From contig NZ_WNKY01000004.1 of the NCBI RefSeq assembly GCF_009720825.1, positions 62,001 through 126,000 of the forward strand: a stretch of 64,000 bases of DNA. The letters run 5' to 3'. Positions within the stretch are counted from its first letter, which is position 1. Each line of letters starts with the position of its first letter. Positions 8,109 through 16,959 of the stretch are shown here, in pieces. Made by a program: the position numbers and the translations under genes. The notes under the pieces are model-generated. The model had not been told where the DNA came from, ran no database searches, and worked only from the letters and a program-made list of their open reading frames with translations. The stretch comes from Duganella radicis (GTDB taxonomy: Bacteria; Pseudomonadota; Gammaproteobacteria; Burkholderiales; Burkholderiaceae_D).

Positions 8109-10045
8109 TGGAACGTTCGTCGCGGCTGCTCGCCAACCTGCTGCTGTTATTTTCCGTGGCCGTGCTGATCGCGGCGGCCTCGCTGTATCTCGATAACGAC
8201 GGCGGCCGCGGCACCACCGCCAGCCTGCACCTGACCCAGGCCAGCTGGCAGGAAACCACCGCGCCGTCCTACTCGCCTCCGCCGGCCACCATCGACAGCG
8301 CCACGCTGCCGCCGGCGTGGCAACTGGTGTCGCTGCCGTTCAGCCCCTCGATCGCCCTGCTTCGGCAGGCCGAGGCCGGCACCAGCGGCCAGCCAAAGCA
8401 GGCCGTGCGCGTGAGCTGGCTGAAAGTGGCGGTGGATAATCTGCCGGTGGACGCGCGCCCGCTGGCGGTGTACGGCATCCGCGTCAAGACCGACGGCACC
8501 ATCGCGGTCTACATCAACGGCAAGCTGGCGCACCAGGCCCAGCAGAACGGACCATCGTGGAACAGTACGCGCACGCCACTCTGGTTCACGCTGGACCAGC
8601 GCCAGAGCAACGCGCCGGTGCGCGAAATCCTGCTGCGGCTGGAGCATAGCCATGCCTCGCAGACGGCGGTGTCGTCGCTGCGGCTGGGGCCAGCCGATGT
8701 GCTGCGCTCCTCGTATCACATCCGCATGTGGCTGCAACAGCAATTGCCGGGCATGCTGAGCGCGGCCTTCATGGCGGTGGGCGTGTTTGCCCTGTTCGTC
8801 TGGCTGCGCCGCCAGCACGAGGTCGCCTACCTGCTGTTCTTCAACCTGTCGGCTACGGCCTTCCTGCGCGGACTGCATTTCTATGTCGACCTGCGGGTGG
8901 AGAACGACTGGTTCGCCTGGCTGACGGTGAACTCGCTGTTCTGGCTGGTGCTGGCGGTGCACTTCTTCCTGTGCCAGTTGCACCAGCGGCCGCTGGTCTG
9001 GCTGACGCGCGGGCTGGTGGCGGTGACGCTGGCGATCGGCGTACTGACCTTGCCGGTGCTGGCGGTGTTGCCGAATATGCCGACCGTGACGCCGCTCGTC
9101 TATCTGGTGGCGCCGGCCATGAGCTTGCTGGCCTGCGTGGTGGGCGGCATTTGCGCGTGGCGCCATTCGGCCGAGGGGCGGCTGGTGGTGTATGGCATGT
9201 TCGCCTGCACCGCCATGGGCATGACCGACTGGCTGTTGCAGAACAACGTGATCAATGCGGAAGGCTGGTATCTGGGAGCGTATGCGCCGGCGGTGTGCTT
9301 CATCACTTTCGGCATCCTGATGTACCGGCGTTATGTGGATGCGATCGCGGAGGTGGAGCGCGTCAACGCCAGCCTGGCCGAGCGGCTGGAAAAGCGCGAG
9401 GCGGAACTGGAAGCCAGCCACCAGCGCCTGCGCGAGATCGAACTGCGCCAGACCATCAGCGACGAGCGCCAGCGCCTGATGCAGGATATGCACGATGGGT
9501 TGGGCTCCTCGCTGATCAGCGCCATCCGTTCGGTCGAGCGCGGCGATATCAGCGAAGCGCGGGTGTCACAAATTCTGAAAGATTGTCTGGATGACCTCAA
9601 GCTGACCATCGACTCGATGGAGCCGGTGGAGGCCGACCTGCTGCTGTTGCTGGCCACCCTGCGCTTCCGGCTGGAGCCGCGCCTGGAAGGCACGGGCGTG
9701 CAGCTGCTGTGGGAAGTGCGCGAACTGCCGACGCTGCCATGGCTGAATCCATCCAGCGCGCTGCACATCCTGCGCATCATCCAGGAGAGCATCGCCAACA
9801 TTCTGCGCCACACCCGGGCGACGGAAATCCGGGTCGGCACCACCGCCGGCGCGGACGGCGTGCAAGTGCACATCGCCGACAACGGCGGCGGCTTCGACGT
9901 GGCGCAAGCTTTGCATGGCGCCAGCGGCCGGGGCCTGCAAAATCAACAACGCCGCGCCGCCTCGGTGGACGGCAAGGTGAGCTGGCAATCCAACCCCGCC
10001 GGCACCCTGTTCACCCTCTGGCTGCCGCTGGTCCGCAAGGGATAA
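8108..10045 (+). CDS. 7TM sensor histidine kinase, NarX/DesK-type catalytic domain
   Basis: 645 aa. An N-terminal membrane anchor (~8-27) precedes a periplasmic domain of ~175 residues with beta-sandwich character, then seven hydrophobic helices (~212-410), the 7TMR-DISM arrangement that senses small periplasmic ligands. A coiled coil (~412-450) leads to a HisKA_3 dimerisation box with His462 in MHDGLGSS. The HATPase_c domain follows, with an N-box (ESIANILRH), a G1 motif (ADNGGGFD) and G2 (GRGLQNQ). It phosphorylates the coupled response regulator. Ligand unknown. Confidence 0.92.
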   Translation: MERSSRLLANLLLLFSVAVLIAAASLYLDNDGGRGTTASLHLTQASWQETTAPSYSPPPATIDSATLPPAWQLVSLPFSPSIALLRQAEAGTSGQPKQAVRVSWLKVAVDNLPVDARPLAVYGIRVKTDGTIAVYINGKLAHQAQQNGPSWNSTRTPLWFTLDQRQSNAPVREILLRLEHSHASQTAVSSLRLGPADVLRSSYHIRMWLQQQLPGMLSAAFMAVGVFALFVWLRRQHEVAYLLFFNLSATAFLRGLHFYVDLRVENDWFAWLTVNSLFWLVLAVHFFLCQLHQRPLVWLTRGLVAVTLAIGVLTLPVLAVLPNMPTVTPLVYLVAPAMSLLACVVGGICAWRHSAEGRLVVYGMFACTAMGMTDWLLQNNVINAEGWYLGAYAPAVCFITFGILMYRRYVDAIAEVERVNASLAERLEKREAELEASHQRLREIELRQTISDERQRLMQDMHDGLGSSLISAIRSVERGDISEARVSQILKDCLDDLKLTIDSMEPVEADLLLLLATLRFRLEPRLEGTGVQLLWEVRELPTLPWLNPSSALHILRIIQESIANILRHTRATEIRVGTTAGADGVQVHIADNGGGFDVAQALHGASGRGLQNQQRRAASVDGKVSWQSNPAGTLFTLWLPLVRKG

Positions 10046-10051
10046 AAAAAA

Positions 10052-10072
10052 AGCCCGCTCAGGGAGCGGGCT
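10052..10072 (-). terminator. intrinsic terminator of the TonB receptor gene
   Basis: AGCCCGCTC-AGG-GAGCGGGCT hairpin (9-bp stem). On the minus strand it is followed by eight Ts, so it is a strong rho-independent terminator for leftward transcription from the receptor gene. It begins 7 bp after the kinase stop codon and may also slow rightward transcripts, though the T-tract on that side is weak. Confidence 0.9.
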
Positions 10073-10182
10073 AAATCTATTTCCTTGGAGGAGAATAGAG
10101 GAGACAGGTGAATGATGCGCCTTACTCGACCATTAATCCAATTTATCTTTCTGATGCCAGAGATTCACCCGGCGAATATCAC

Positions 10183-12684
10183 TCAGAACTTCACATCCAG
10201 CTTGACACTGAAATAACGGAATACGTCACGCGGCGGCACCCAGCTGTTGGCCGTCACCTGCGGCGAAGTCGCGGTCGGGCCGGCGCGGAACGAGGACGGG
10301 CCGCTGGCGTTGGCGTTCGGGATGTAGAAGCGGTCGAACAGGTTGTTGACGCGGAAGCTCAGCTTGTAGCTATCGTTGGCCGAACGTACGCCGAAGCCCA
10401 AATCGGTAATACTGTATGCCTTGTTACGCGCGTTGGGGTCGTTGTTGATGTTGGTAAGGTAGTCGCTTTGATAACGCACGTTCGCATTCACGAAGCCGCG
10501 CAGTGGCGTCGATGGAATGTTGAAGTCGTAGCTGGCGCCGAGGTTGGCCTTGATCTTCGGCGTGCCCGGGAACACCGAGTTGTCCAGATTCTGCACACCG
10601 GTGGTCGAGCCCGGCGTGATCGGGAAGCAGGCCGCGTTCTGGCCGGCGATCGAACCGTTGGCGGCCAGCTTGGTGCCGTTCACGGCAACGTTGGTGGAAT
10701 CGCTATAGCACGGACCGTTGGCCCACTTTTCGATGGTCGGCAAGGTGAAGGCCAGCGAAGCGTTCACGTTCAGGCCGCTACCCACCAGCGCGTTGGCGTC
10801 GATCTCGAAACCGTGGGTGCGGATGTGCGGGATCGAGTTCAGCTGGCTGTAGATGGTCGGGTCGTTCGGCAGCACATAGGTCACGTTCTGCTGGTAGCCG
10901 AAGAAGTCCGAGTTGTAGTACGTGGCCGCCACCGACATGCGGTTGTTGAACAGATTGGCCTTGGTGCCGATCTCGAAGCTCTGGCTGGTTTCCGGCTTGA
11001 CCGGGAAGGCCGCCGCCGCTTTCAGGCCCGAGGTGACGTCATACGCCTCGCCCTTGTAGCCGGTGGATGCCTGGGTGTACACCATCCAGTCCGGCGTGAT
11101 CTGCTTCTGCAAGCTGAGCTTGCCGGTGGTGGCCGGGTCGCTGTTGCCGTAGCTTTCGAACTGGTCCACGCCCACCGGGCCTGGCTTGAAGGAGGCTTCA
11201 TCCAGCTGGTCGGTGTAGAAGTTGCGCTTGTAGTGGTAGCCCGAGATTTCCTCGTTGAAGCGCACGCCGGCGGTCAGCGTCCAGGTCGGCACGAATTCCC
11301 ACGACGCCTGGCCGAAGATGGCCTTGTTGGTGTTGTAGATGTCGGTGTAGTAGTTGGTCGGGCTGGATGGCGAGTTGGCGTTGCAGGTCATCGGCGCCAC
11401 GCAGTAGCCACGGATGAAGTGGCGGTAGATTTCGTTATGCGCCAGCCACAGGCCGGCCACGTATTTGAAGGTGCCGGTGTCCGGCGAGACATAGCGGATC
11501 TCCTGCGTCTTCGAGCGGATGTCGTAGGTGCCGAACTGGTAATTGCCGATGGTGGGGATGGTCGAACCGGCCGCCGCGATGGTCGGCTTGTCGGTGAAGT
11601 CCTGGTCGCGGAAGTCGTTGGCCAGGTATTTGCTCCACGAGCTGATCGACATCAGGGTGGCGTCGTTCGGCAGGGTCCACGACACTTTCAGGCCGACGCC
11701 GCGGTCGCTGGAGATCAGGCCGGTCGGGAAGTCGCGGCGCACATTGCGGTTGCCCGGATCATTGACATTGATGCCTGCCATCAGGACCGATGCCGGCAGT
11801 TGCGGATTGCCGTTCAGGTAGACACCGTCCAGGCCGATCGGCGTGGACACCAGGGTGCCGGCTGCCTGCGAACCGGTGCGCAGGAAGAAGCCGTTCACCG
11901 CGGTCACGCCGCGCGAATTTTCCTGGTAGTTATAGCGCGGGGTCAGGTCGACCTGCACGCTCTCGATGGGATTCCATTGCAACTTGGCCATGAAGGTCTT
12001 GCCGCCCGAGCCGTTGACGTCCTTGCCGTCGGTGAGGTTGTGGAAGTTGCCCGGCATGCGGGTCTTGCCGGCGTACAGGCGCATGGCGAAGTGCTCGTCC
12101 AGCTGACCGCCGGCCGAGGCGTTGACACGCCACTCATTGTCGTTGGTCAGGTAGGTGCTGGCGCGGTACACCATCGGGCCGGAAATCGACTTGGTGACGA
12201 TGTTGACCGCCCCCGCCACCGCCGATTTGCCGAACAGCGTGGATTGCGGGCCTTTCAGCACCTCGATGCGCGACACGTCGGCCAGGTCCTTGAAGGCCTG
12301 GAACTGGGTGGCGATGGGAATGTCGTCAATGATGACCGCCACGTCCGACTCGACGCCGATGCCGACCGAGACGGTGCCGATGCCGCGCATGAAGATGGCG
12401 TTGTTGGCGGCGGTGGTGCCGGAGTTCAGCGTCAGCGATGGCATCATGGCCACCACGTCCTCGATCTCGCGGATATTGGTGCGCTGGATTTCCTGCTCGC
12501 TCATGACGGAAATCGCCATTGGAACGCTTTCCAATTTTTCGACGCGTTTATTCGCGGTCACCACGACAGTCTCCAGCGTGCCGGGTTTGGTGGTGGATTC
12601 CTCCTGTTGGGCCTGCGCGTTCATGGACAGCAAGGCCAGGCCGAGCGCCGCAGCCATCGGCGTCAGGTGGATGGGTTTTCTCAT
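10183..12684 (-). CDS. TonB-dependent outer-membrane receptor
   Basis: 833 aa. Signal peptide at 1-25 (MRKPIHLTP then a hydrophobic core ending NAQAQ), a TonB-box-like ETVVVTA at ~38-45, and a plug domain with MRGIGTVSVG and VEVLKGPQ-like IEVLKGPQSTLFGKSAVAGAVNIVT. The remainder is a 22-strand barrel with the typical C-terminal FRVNNLFDRFY and final aromatic Phe (KLDVKF). It imports a scarce or large solute by TonB energy. The LacI-like operator in its promoter hints at a carbohydrate, but this is inference. It stands alone between a strong promoter and a strong terminator. Confidence 0.95.
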   Translation of the reverse strand: MRKPIHLTPMAAALGLALLSMNAQAQQEESTTKPGTLETVVVTANKRVEKLESVPMAISVMSEQEIQRTNIREIEDVVAMMPSLTLNSGTTAANNAIFMRGIGTVSVGIGVESDVAVIIDDIPIATQFQAFKDLADVSRIEVLKGPQSTLFGKSAVAGAVNIVTKSISGPMVYRASTYLTNDNEWRVNASAGGQLDEHFAMRLYAGKTRMPGNFHNLTDGKDVNGSGGKTFMAKLQWNPIESVQVDLTPRYNYQENSRGVTAVNGFFLRTGSQAAGTLVSTPIGLDGVYLNGNPQLPASVLMAGINVNDPGNRNVRRDFPTGLISSDRGVGLKVSWTLPNDATLMSISSWSKYLANDFRDQDFTDKPTIAAAGSTIPTIGNYQFGTYDIRSKTQEIRYVSPDTGTFKYVAGLWLAHNEIYRHFIRGYCVAPMTCNANSPSSPTNYYTDIYNTNKAIFGQASWEFVPTWTLTAGVRFNEEISGYHYKRNFYTDQLDEASFKPGPVGVDQFESYGNSDPATTGKLSLQKQITPDWMVYTQASTGYKGEAYDVTSGLKAAAAFPVKPETSQSFEIGTKANLFNNRMSVAATYYNSDFFGYQQNVTYVLPNDPTIYSQLNSIPHIRTHGFEIDANALVGSGLNVNASLAFTLPTIEKWANGPCYSDSTNVAVNGTKLAANGSIAGQNAACFPITPGSTTGVQNLDNSVFPGTPKIKANLGASYDFNIPSTPLRGFVNANVRYQSDYLTNINNDPNARNKAYSITDLGFGVRSANDSYKLSFRVNNLFDRFYIPNANASGPSSFRAGPTATSPQVTANSWVPPRDVFRYFSVKLDVKF

Positions 12685-12705
12685 GGTCGTCTCCGTTGTA
12701 GTTTT

Positions 12706-12721
12706 AGTTAATCGTTTAACT
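12706..12721. promoter_or_regulatory. LacI-family-like operator
   Basis: AGTTAATCGTTTAACT, a near-perfect 16-bp palindrome centred on CG as in LacI/GalR-family operators. It lies between the predicted -10 box and the start codon of the TonB receptor gene, a classical repressor position. No lacI-type gene is in the window. Confidence 0.55.
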
Positions 12722-12734
12722 TAAGTGACGAGCA

Positions 12735-12763
12735 AGATTAAATCAGCGCGAAAAAGAAGTCAA
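12735..12763 (-). promoter_or_regulatory. sigma-70 promoter of the TonB receptor gene
   Basis: Read leftward: -35 TTGACT (12763-12758), 17-bp spacer, -10 TAATCT (12740-12735). Spacing and hexamers are close to consensus. The transcript would start near 12728 and run through the operator-like palindrome. Confidence 0.7.
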
Positions 12764-12834
12764 CAGGTATGGGAAAACCGCGCAACAGATTAAAAATAAG
12801 TGCGCGGAAAACGATTACCTTAACCGGGACAAGA

Positions 12835-14049
12835 TTATTTGTAGCGCGACAGTTCCATTTTGCCAATTTGCGAGCGATGCACCTCGTCCGGGCCATCCGC
12901 CAGGCGCAGCGAGCGGGCGCTGGCGTAGGCGTGGGCCAGGAAGGGATCGGCCATGCCGCCGCCGCCCTGCACCTGGATGGCCCAGTCGATCACCTGGCAG
13001 GCCATGGACGGCGCCGCCACCTTGATCATGGCGATTTCCTTGGCCGCCACCTTGTTGCCGACCGTGTCCATCATGCAGGCGGCGTTCAGCACCAGCAGGC
13101 GCGCCTGGTCGATCATGATGCGCGCTTCGGCGATGCGTTCCAGCGTGACGCCCTGCTCCGCCACCGGCTTGCCGAAGGCCACACGGCTCAGGCTGCGCTT
13201 GCACATTTGCTCCAGCGCGCGTTCGGCCAGGCCGATCAGGCGCATGCAGTGGTGGATGCGGCCGGGGCCGAGGCGGCCCTGGGCGATTTCGAAGCCGCGA
13301 CCTTCGCCAAGGATCAGGTTGGCCGCCGGCACGCGCACGTTGTCGAACACGATTTCGGCATGACCGTGCGGCGCGTCGTCAAAGCCCAGCACCGGCAGGT
13401 GGCGCAGGATGTTGACGCCCGGTGTATCGCGCGGGACCAGGATCATCGATTGCTGCTTGTGGCGGCTCGGATTGTCGGGATCGCTCTTGCCCATGAAAAT
13501 GAACACGGCGCAGCGCGGATCGTTGGCGCCGGACGACCACCATTTGCGGCCGTTGATCACGTAATGGTCGCCGTCGCGCACGATGGAGCTGGTGATGTTG
13601 GTGGCATCGGAGGACGCCACGTCCGGCTCGGTCATGCCGAAGCAGGAGCGGATGCGCCCGTCCAGCAGCGGCGCCAGCCATTGCTGTTGCTGCTCGGGCG
13701 TGCCGTAGCGCGCCAGCACTTCCATGTTACCGGTGTCCGGCGCCGAGCAGTTGAACACTTCCGGCGCCCAGTGCACGCGGCCCATGATTTCGCACAGCGG
13801 CGCGTACTCGAGGTTGCTGAGGCCGGCGCCGTGTTCGGAGTCCGGCAGGAACAAATTCCACAAGCCGGCGGCGCGCGCTTTCAGCTTGAGCTCCTCCATG
13901 ATTTTCGTTGCCACCCAGGCGTTGCCGGCGGCGCGGTTGGCGTCGATTTCGGCGTGGAAGGCGGCTTCGTTGGGATAGATGTGTTCATCCATAAAGGCCG
14001 TCAGTTGGGCCTGGAGCTGCTTTACTTTCGGGCTGTATGCGAAATCCAT
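12835..14049 (-). CDS. acyl-CoA dehydrogenase (ACAD10/11-like)
   Basis: 404 aa, normal family length. The N-terminal helical domain begins [13 protein letters not shown]; the beta domain has [16 protein letters not shown], the FAD/acyl-CoA signature, and [11 protein letters not shown]; the C-terminal helical bundle contains [23 protein letters not shown] and [11 protein letters not shown]. These features fit the ACAD10/11-like branch acting on long or branched acyl-CoA. It introduces the alpha,beta double bond and passes electrons to ETF. A 15-bp gap separates it from the phosphatase gene upstream, so they likely form a two-gene transcript. Confidence 0.92.
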   Translation of the reverse strand: MDFAYSPKVKQLQAQLTAFMDEHIYPNEAAFHAEIDANRAAGNAWVATKIMEELKLKARAAGLWNLFLPDSEHGAGLSNLEYAPLCEIMGRVHWAPEVFNCSAPDTGNMEVLARYGTPEQQQQWLAPLLDGRIRSCFGMTEPDVASSDATNITSSIVRDGDHYVINGRKWWSSGANDPRCAVFIFMGKSDPDNPSRHKQQSMILVPRDTPGVNILRHLPVLGFDDAPHGHAEIVFDNVRVPAANLILGEGRGFEIAQGRLGPGRIHHCMRLIGLAERALEQMCKRSLSRVAFGKPVAEQGVTLERIAEARIMIDQARLLVLNAACMMDTVGNKVAAKEIAMIKVAAPSMACQVIDWAIQVQGGGGMADPFLAHAYASARSLRLADGPDEVHRSQIGKMELSRYK

Positions 14050-14064
14050 GATTGATGTCTCCGG

Positions 14065-14769
14065 TTATCGGTAAGTGACGCTGCCCGGCTGGCCCAGCCA
14101 TTCGAGATGCGCGTAATTGTTCAGGTAACCCAGCGTGATCTGGCCGGGACGTTGCAGCAGTTTGGTGACGGCGCAGTTGGCCAGGGTCCAGCTCATTTCC
14201 ATCACCTGATAGTCCTGTAGCCCCAGCAGGTGCTGCATCAGCGTCGAGATCACGCCGCCGGAGGTGAAGACGATGGTGGTGTGGCCGCTCTGCCCGTTCT
14301 CCAGCCGTTCCAGCGCACGCACGCAGCGGCGGCGGAAGTCGGGCCAGGTTTCGGTGTAGTCGCTATCGTGCCAGCCGCCCATCCAGCGCTGCATGGCGGC
14401 GCGGAACAGGTGCTCCAGGGCGCGCGGCGGCTCGACGTGATCGGCCAGCAGCGCCTTGAAGGCGACTGCATCGGCGAATTCCGGACAGTGGCGCAGCAGC
14501 ACTTCGTGGTGATCGAATTCGGCGAAGTCTTCGTCGGTGATCCATTCGGTGTCGGCCAGCAGTGGCTTGGGCAGTTCTGCCAGGCAGGTGTCGGCGGTCT
14601 GCCTGTGGCGCGCCATGCCGCCGGTGACGACCTTGTGGAATGGCTGATGGCTGTTGGTATACCACTGCCCCAGCAGGCGCGCCTGCTCATAGCCCAGCTC
14701 CGACAGTTGATCGTAATTGGCGGCGCCGAACGAGGCCTGCCCGTGGCGCACCAGCAAAATTTGTCCCAT
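14065..14769 (-). CDS. histidine phosphatase superfamily protein
   Basis: 234 aa. The N-terminal catalytic motif LVRHGQAS (His9) and the second-arginine helix GGMARHRQTADT are present. The position where the family normally has a second catalytic His (S-H-G-G) reads VFTSGGVIS, so that His is replaced by Ser. Activity as a standard phosphoglycerate-mutase-like phosphatase is therefore uncertain. It is divergent from the LysR gene at 14854 and upstream of the acyl-CoA dehydrogenase, which suggests the LysR protein controls this pair. Confidence 0.85.
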   Translation of the reverse strand: MGQILLVRHGQASFGAANYDQLSELGYEQARLLGQWYTNSHQPFHKVVTGGMARHRQTADTCLAELPKPLLADTEWITDEDFAEFDHHEVLLRHCPEFADAVAFKALLADHVEPPRALEHLFRAAMQRWMGGWHDSDYTETWPDFRRRCVRALERLENGQSGHTTIVFTSGGVISTLMQHLLGLQDYQVMEMSWTLANCAVTKLLQRPGQITLGYLNNYAHLEWLGQPGSVTYR

Positions 14770-14813
14770 ATCGCATCCTCTCTCAGGCTTGTAGCTTAAC
14801 GGCTGGCCTATAA

Positions 14814-14840
14814 TTCATCAAATGAATAGAATTAATTCAT
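14814..14840. promoter_or_regulatory. candidate LysR-binding region (T-N11-A)
   Basis: TTCAT-CAA-ATGAA (14814-14826) is a palindrome with the T-N11-A form of LysR operators. A third ATTCAT copy at 14835-14840 makes a further inverted pair with ATGAAT. It lies in the 84-bp gap between the divergent phosphatase and lysR genes. Confidence 0.55.
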
Positions 14841-14853
14841 CTGGATAAACACT

Positions 14854-15765
14854 GTGCATATATCGAAAGTCGACCTGAATCTGTTCATCGTGCTGGAGGC
14901 CATCTACACCGAGGGCAGCATCACGCGCGCCAGTCAGAAGATGAATTTGACGCAGCCAGCCATCAGCCATGCGCTGAACCGCTTGCGGCAATTGTTCGAC
15001 GATCCGCTGTTTGAGCGCCAGGGCCATGTGATGGTGGCGACGCCGCTGGCGCGCTCCATCATCGAACCGGTGCGGCGCGCGCTGCGCGGGTTTGAAGTGA
15101 CCTTGAGCGGCGCGGCGCGCTTTGATGCCGCCAGCAGCGAGCGCGGTTTCTCGCTGGCCGTGCGCGACGTGCTGGAAGCGAGCGTGCTGCCGCCGCTGAT
15201 GGCCGGCATCGCGCACGAGGCACCGTCGGCCACGCTGAACACCTTGCAGGTCAGCCGGCGCGAGCTGGAAAGCGAGCTGGCGGCCGGCACGCTGGACGCG
15301 GCCATCGATGTGCTGCTGCCGCTGTCGAACGACATCCGCCGCGCGCAACTGGCGGGGGACAAGACCGTGGTGCTGGTGCGGCGCGGCCATCCGCTGGTGA
15401 AGCGGCGCGCGCTGTCGCTGGAAACATATCTGCAACTGGAGCATATTCAAACCAGCTCGCGGCGGCGCGGACCGGGGCTGGAAGACGTGCAACTGAGCCG
15501 GCAAGGGCTGCAACGACGGATACGGCTGCGCTGCCAGCACTACTTCGCCGCCTGTCGCGTGGTAAGCGAAACCGATCTGGCGCTGACCATGCCCGAACGT
15601 CTGGCGCGCATCGTCAACCAGCAATTCAACAACCAGATCCTGCCGGTGCCGCTGGACATGCCGTCGCTGGACGTCTACCTCTACTGGCACGCCAACGTCG
15701 ATATTGATCCTGCCAACACCTGGCTGCGCACGCAGGTCACCACCGCCATGCAGGCCGGCACCTGA
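14854..15765 (+). CDS. LysR-family regulator
   Basis: 303 aa from a GTG start (no in-frame ATG or better SD upstream). The N-terminal winged HTH covers ~4-62 (DLNLFIVLEAIYTEGSITRA, QPAISHALNRLR, FDDPLFERQG); the rest is the periplasmic-binding-like effector domain. The DLNLF start and overall form resemble NodD/LinR/PcpR-type regulators, often of aromatic or aliphatic catabolism. Divergent orientation to the phosphatase/acyl-CoA dehydrogenase pair suggests these are its targets. Its 3' end is only 3 bp from the convergent rpn gene. Confidence 0.9.
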   Translation: MHISKVDLNLFIVLEAIYTEGSITRASQKMNLTQPAISHALNRLRQLFDDPLFERQGHVMVATPLARSIIEPVRRALRGFEVTLSGAARFDAASSERGFSLAVRDVLEASVLPPLMAGIAHEAPSATLNTLQVSRRELESELAAGTLDAAIDVLLPLSNDIRRAQLAGDKTVVLVRRGHPLVKRRALSLETYLQLEHIQTSSRRRGPGLEDVQLSRQGLQRRIRLRCQHYFAACRVVSETDLALTMPERLARIVNQQFNNQILPVPLDMPSLDVYLYWHANVDIDPANTWLRTQVTTAMQAGT

Positions 15766-15768
15766 GCG

Positions 15769-16098
15769 CTATCCCAATACCTGTTTCAGCGATTGCGCTT
15801 CCGGAAGCGCATCGCTCCAGGCGGCAAGCTGTTGCAGACTCGCCTTGGCCAGCTTGTTCCTGGCCGTCTTGGACAGAGGCCCGAACCGTTTCGTCAGCAG
15901 CCTCTCAAGCACCGCCGCCGCCCCCTCGGTGCGCCCCTGCTCCAACCCCTGCTCTAGCCCCTGCTCCAGTCCCTGCTCCAAGCCTTTCTTAACACCTTCT
16001 TCAAGGCCCTCCTGTCGGCCCGTTTTCAGACCGGCCCGCAAACCTTTCCGCCATCCCTTATCGATGAATGATTGCTCCAATGGGCTTATCCATTCCAT
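15769..16098 (-). CDS. predicted intragenic RpnS-like antitoxin (C-terminal isoform)
   Basis: Inside the rpn gene, in the same frame, the codon for Met239 (16098-16096) is preceded by a perfect AAGGAG (16110-16105) with six bases between. Starting there gives 109 aa beginning MEWISPLEQSFIDKGW, covering the G-x-x-x-G/LEQG helix and the C-terminal oligomerisation region but none of the nuclease residues. For E. coli Rpn proteins, intragenic small proteins that neutralise the full-length toxin are established; applying this here is inference from the SD and position. Confidence 0.55.
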   Translation of the reverse strand: MEWISPLEQSFIDKGWRKGLRAGLKTGRQEGLEEGVKKGLEQGLEQGLEQGLEQGRTEGAAAVLERLLTKRFGPLSKTARNKLAKASLQQLAAWSDALPEAQSLKQVLG

Positions 16099-16812
16099 GT
16101 TGCGCTCCTTTTCCCACAAACGTATAGCTCGCCAATAGCGCTCCTGATATGGCTCTGGCAAAGCCATCATCCAGTTAATCACTTTAAAGAAAACAAGTAT
16201 GCGCCGTTTGCTCCTGACACGTTCGTACAACAGAATCGTCACATCCCACTTATCGGCGTAAAGCTTGTCGGCATCATGATGTGCCTGTTGCGTGCACAGA
16301 TGGGCCAGCTTGACCAAGGCAAACGGATTGCGCGAAGCCAGCAAGATGTCCTCCCGACCTGCACCATCCAACAGTTTAGCCATGGGAAAGGAAACATCCA
16401 CCGTCATTCCCAACATCTGCCGGTGGAAAGCATGCGGACGCCAATGAGGATCATCATCGGCCAGTAGCACCACGCTAATCGCGGGCCGTCTATATTCATC
16501 GGAAATTCGGAAGTTATAGGCCGTGATGCGCCGCGCCAGCGACGCGTTCCGTTGCGCTTGGATCTCCACATGAATCAACATCCATTCGCCATCGCGCAAG
16601 AAAACTTCGACCAGCATATCAGCGATCAAGACGTCCGGTGTGCCACTAAACCCCATGTTCGCGAATTCCTTGTCGCGGAAGCGTGGCCGTTTGGACCAAT
16701 CGATCTGGGCGCAGACCTCGGGGAAAAAGAACGACATGAACGCGCGGAACGCCTGCGTCACGGCAGTTTTCCATGGCAGGTCATAGCGGGCGGGAGGCGC
16801 GGTGTTTGGCAT
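15769..16812 (-). CDS. Rpn-family recombination-promoting nuclease (PD-(D/E)XK)
   Basis: 347 aa. The N-terminal domain shows the Rpn/Transposase_31-type nuclease pattern: FPEVCAQIDW, GTPDVLIADM (Asp60) and the catalytic strand LIHVEIQAQ (Glu83, Gln85), a PD-(D/E)XK variant, then RRITAYNFRI. The C-terminal part has a Gly-rich G-x-x-x-G helix with four LEQG repeats. Rpn proteins are DNA endonucleases that can act in phage defence and move between sites. An internal start at 16098 with a very good SD probably makes a separate C-terminal protein. Single-gene unit, convergent with lysR. Confidence 0.88.
   Translation of the reverse strand: MPNTAPPARYDLPWKTAVTQAFRAFMSFFFPEVCAQIDWSKRPRFRDKEFANMGFSGTPDVLIADMLVEVFLRDGEWMLIHVEIQAQRNASLARRITAYNFRISDEYRRPAISVVLLADDDPHWRPHAFHRQMLGMTVDVSFPMAKLLDGAGREDILLASRNPFALVKLAHLCTQQAHHDADKLYADKWDVTILLYERVRSKRRILVFFKVINWMMALPEPYQERYWRAIRLWEKERNMEWISPLEQSFIDKGWRKGLRAGLKTGRQEGLEEGVKKGLEQGLEQGLEQGLEQGRTEGAAAVLERLLTKRFGPLSKTARNKLAKASLQQLAAWSDALPEAQSLKQVLG
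15935..15982. repeat. four tandem 12-bp units encoding LEQG
   Basis: Four consecutive units of the form CCCTGCTCCARN (plus strand) lie in the 3' half of rpn and encode four LEQG tetrapeptides on the minus strand. Units differ at only one to three positions. Whole-unit gain or loss keeps the frame and would change the length of the coiled/oligomerisation segment. Confidence 0.85.
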
Positions 16813-16959
16813 CGAGCCAGTCTAATTGGAGGTCCCGTTGGCGTGCCTTGAGGAAACACAAGGGCAAGTCGCAAACCTAAATTTCCCGCATAAGCTTGCG
16901 CATTTTCATTCGTTCCAAAAGATTAAGTGTCTCGATAGACTGAGCTTCATTCGATAGTT

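Noticed and set aside
10108..12711. 867-codon open frame on the plus strand
   Set aside because: It is the mirror of the TonB receptor gene. Its translation is His/Arg/Val/Gly-rich with no domain, while the minus strand gives a complete signal peptide, plug and barrel.
12775..12810. Hairpin CCGCGC...GCGCGG after the acyl-CoA dehydrogenase
   Set aside because: The loop is about 18 bases and the T-run short, so it is a poor intrinsic terminator; not called.
15935..15982. CRISPR-like repeat
   Set aside because: Units are 12 bp, contiguous without spacers, and lie inside the rpn coding frame as LEQG repeats.
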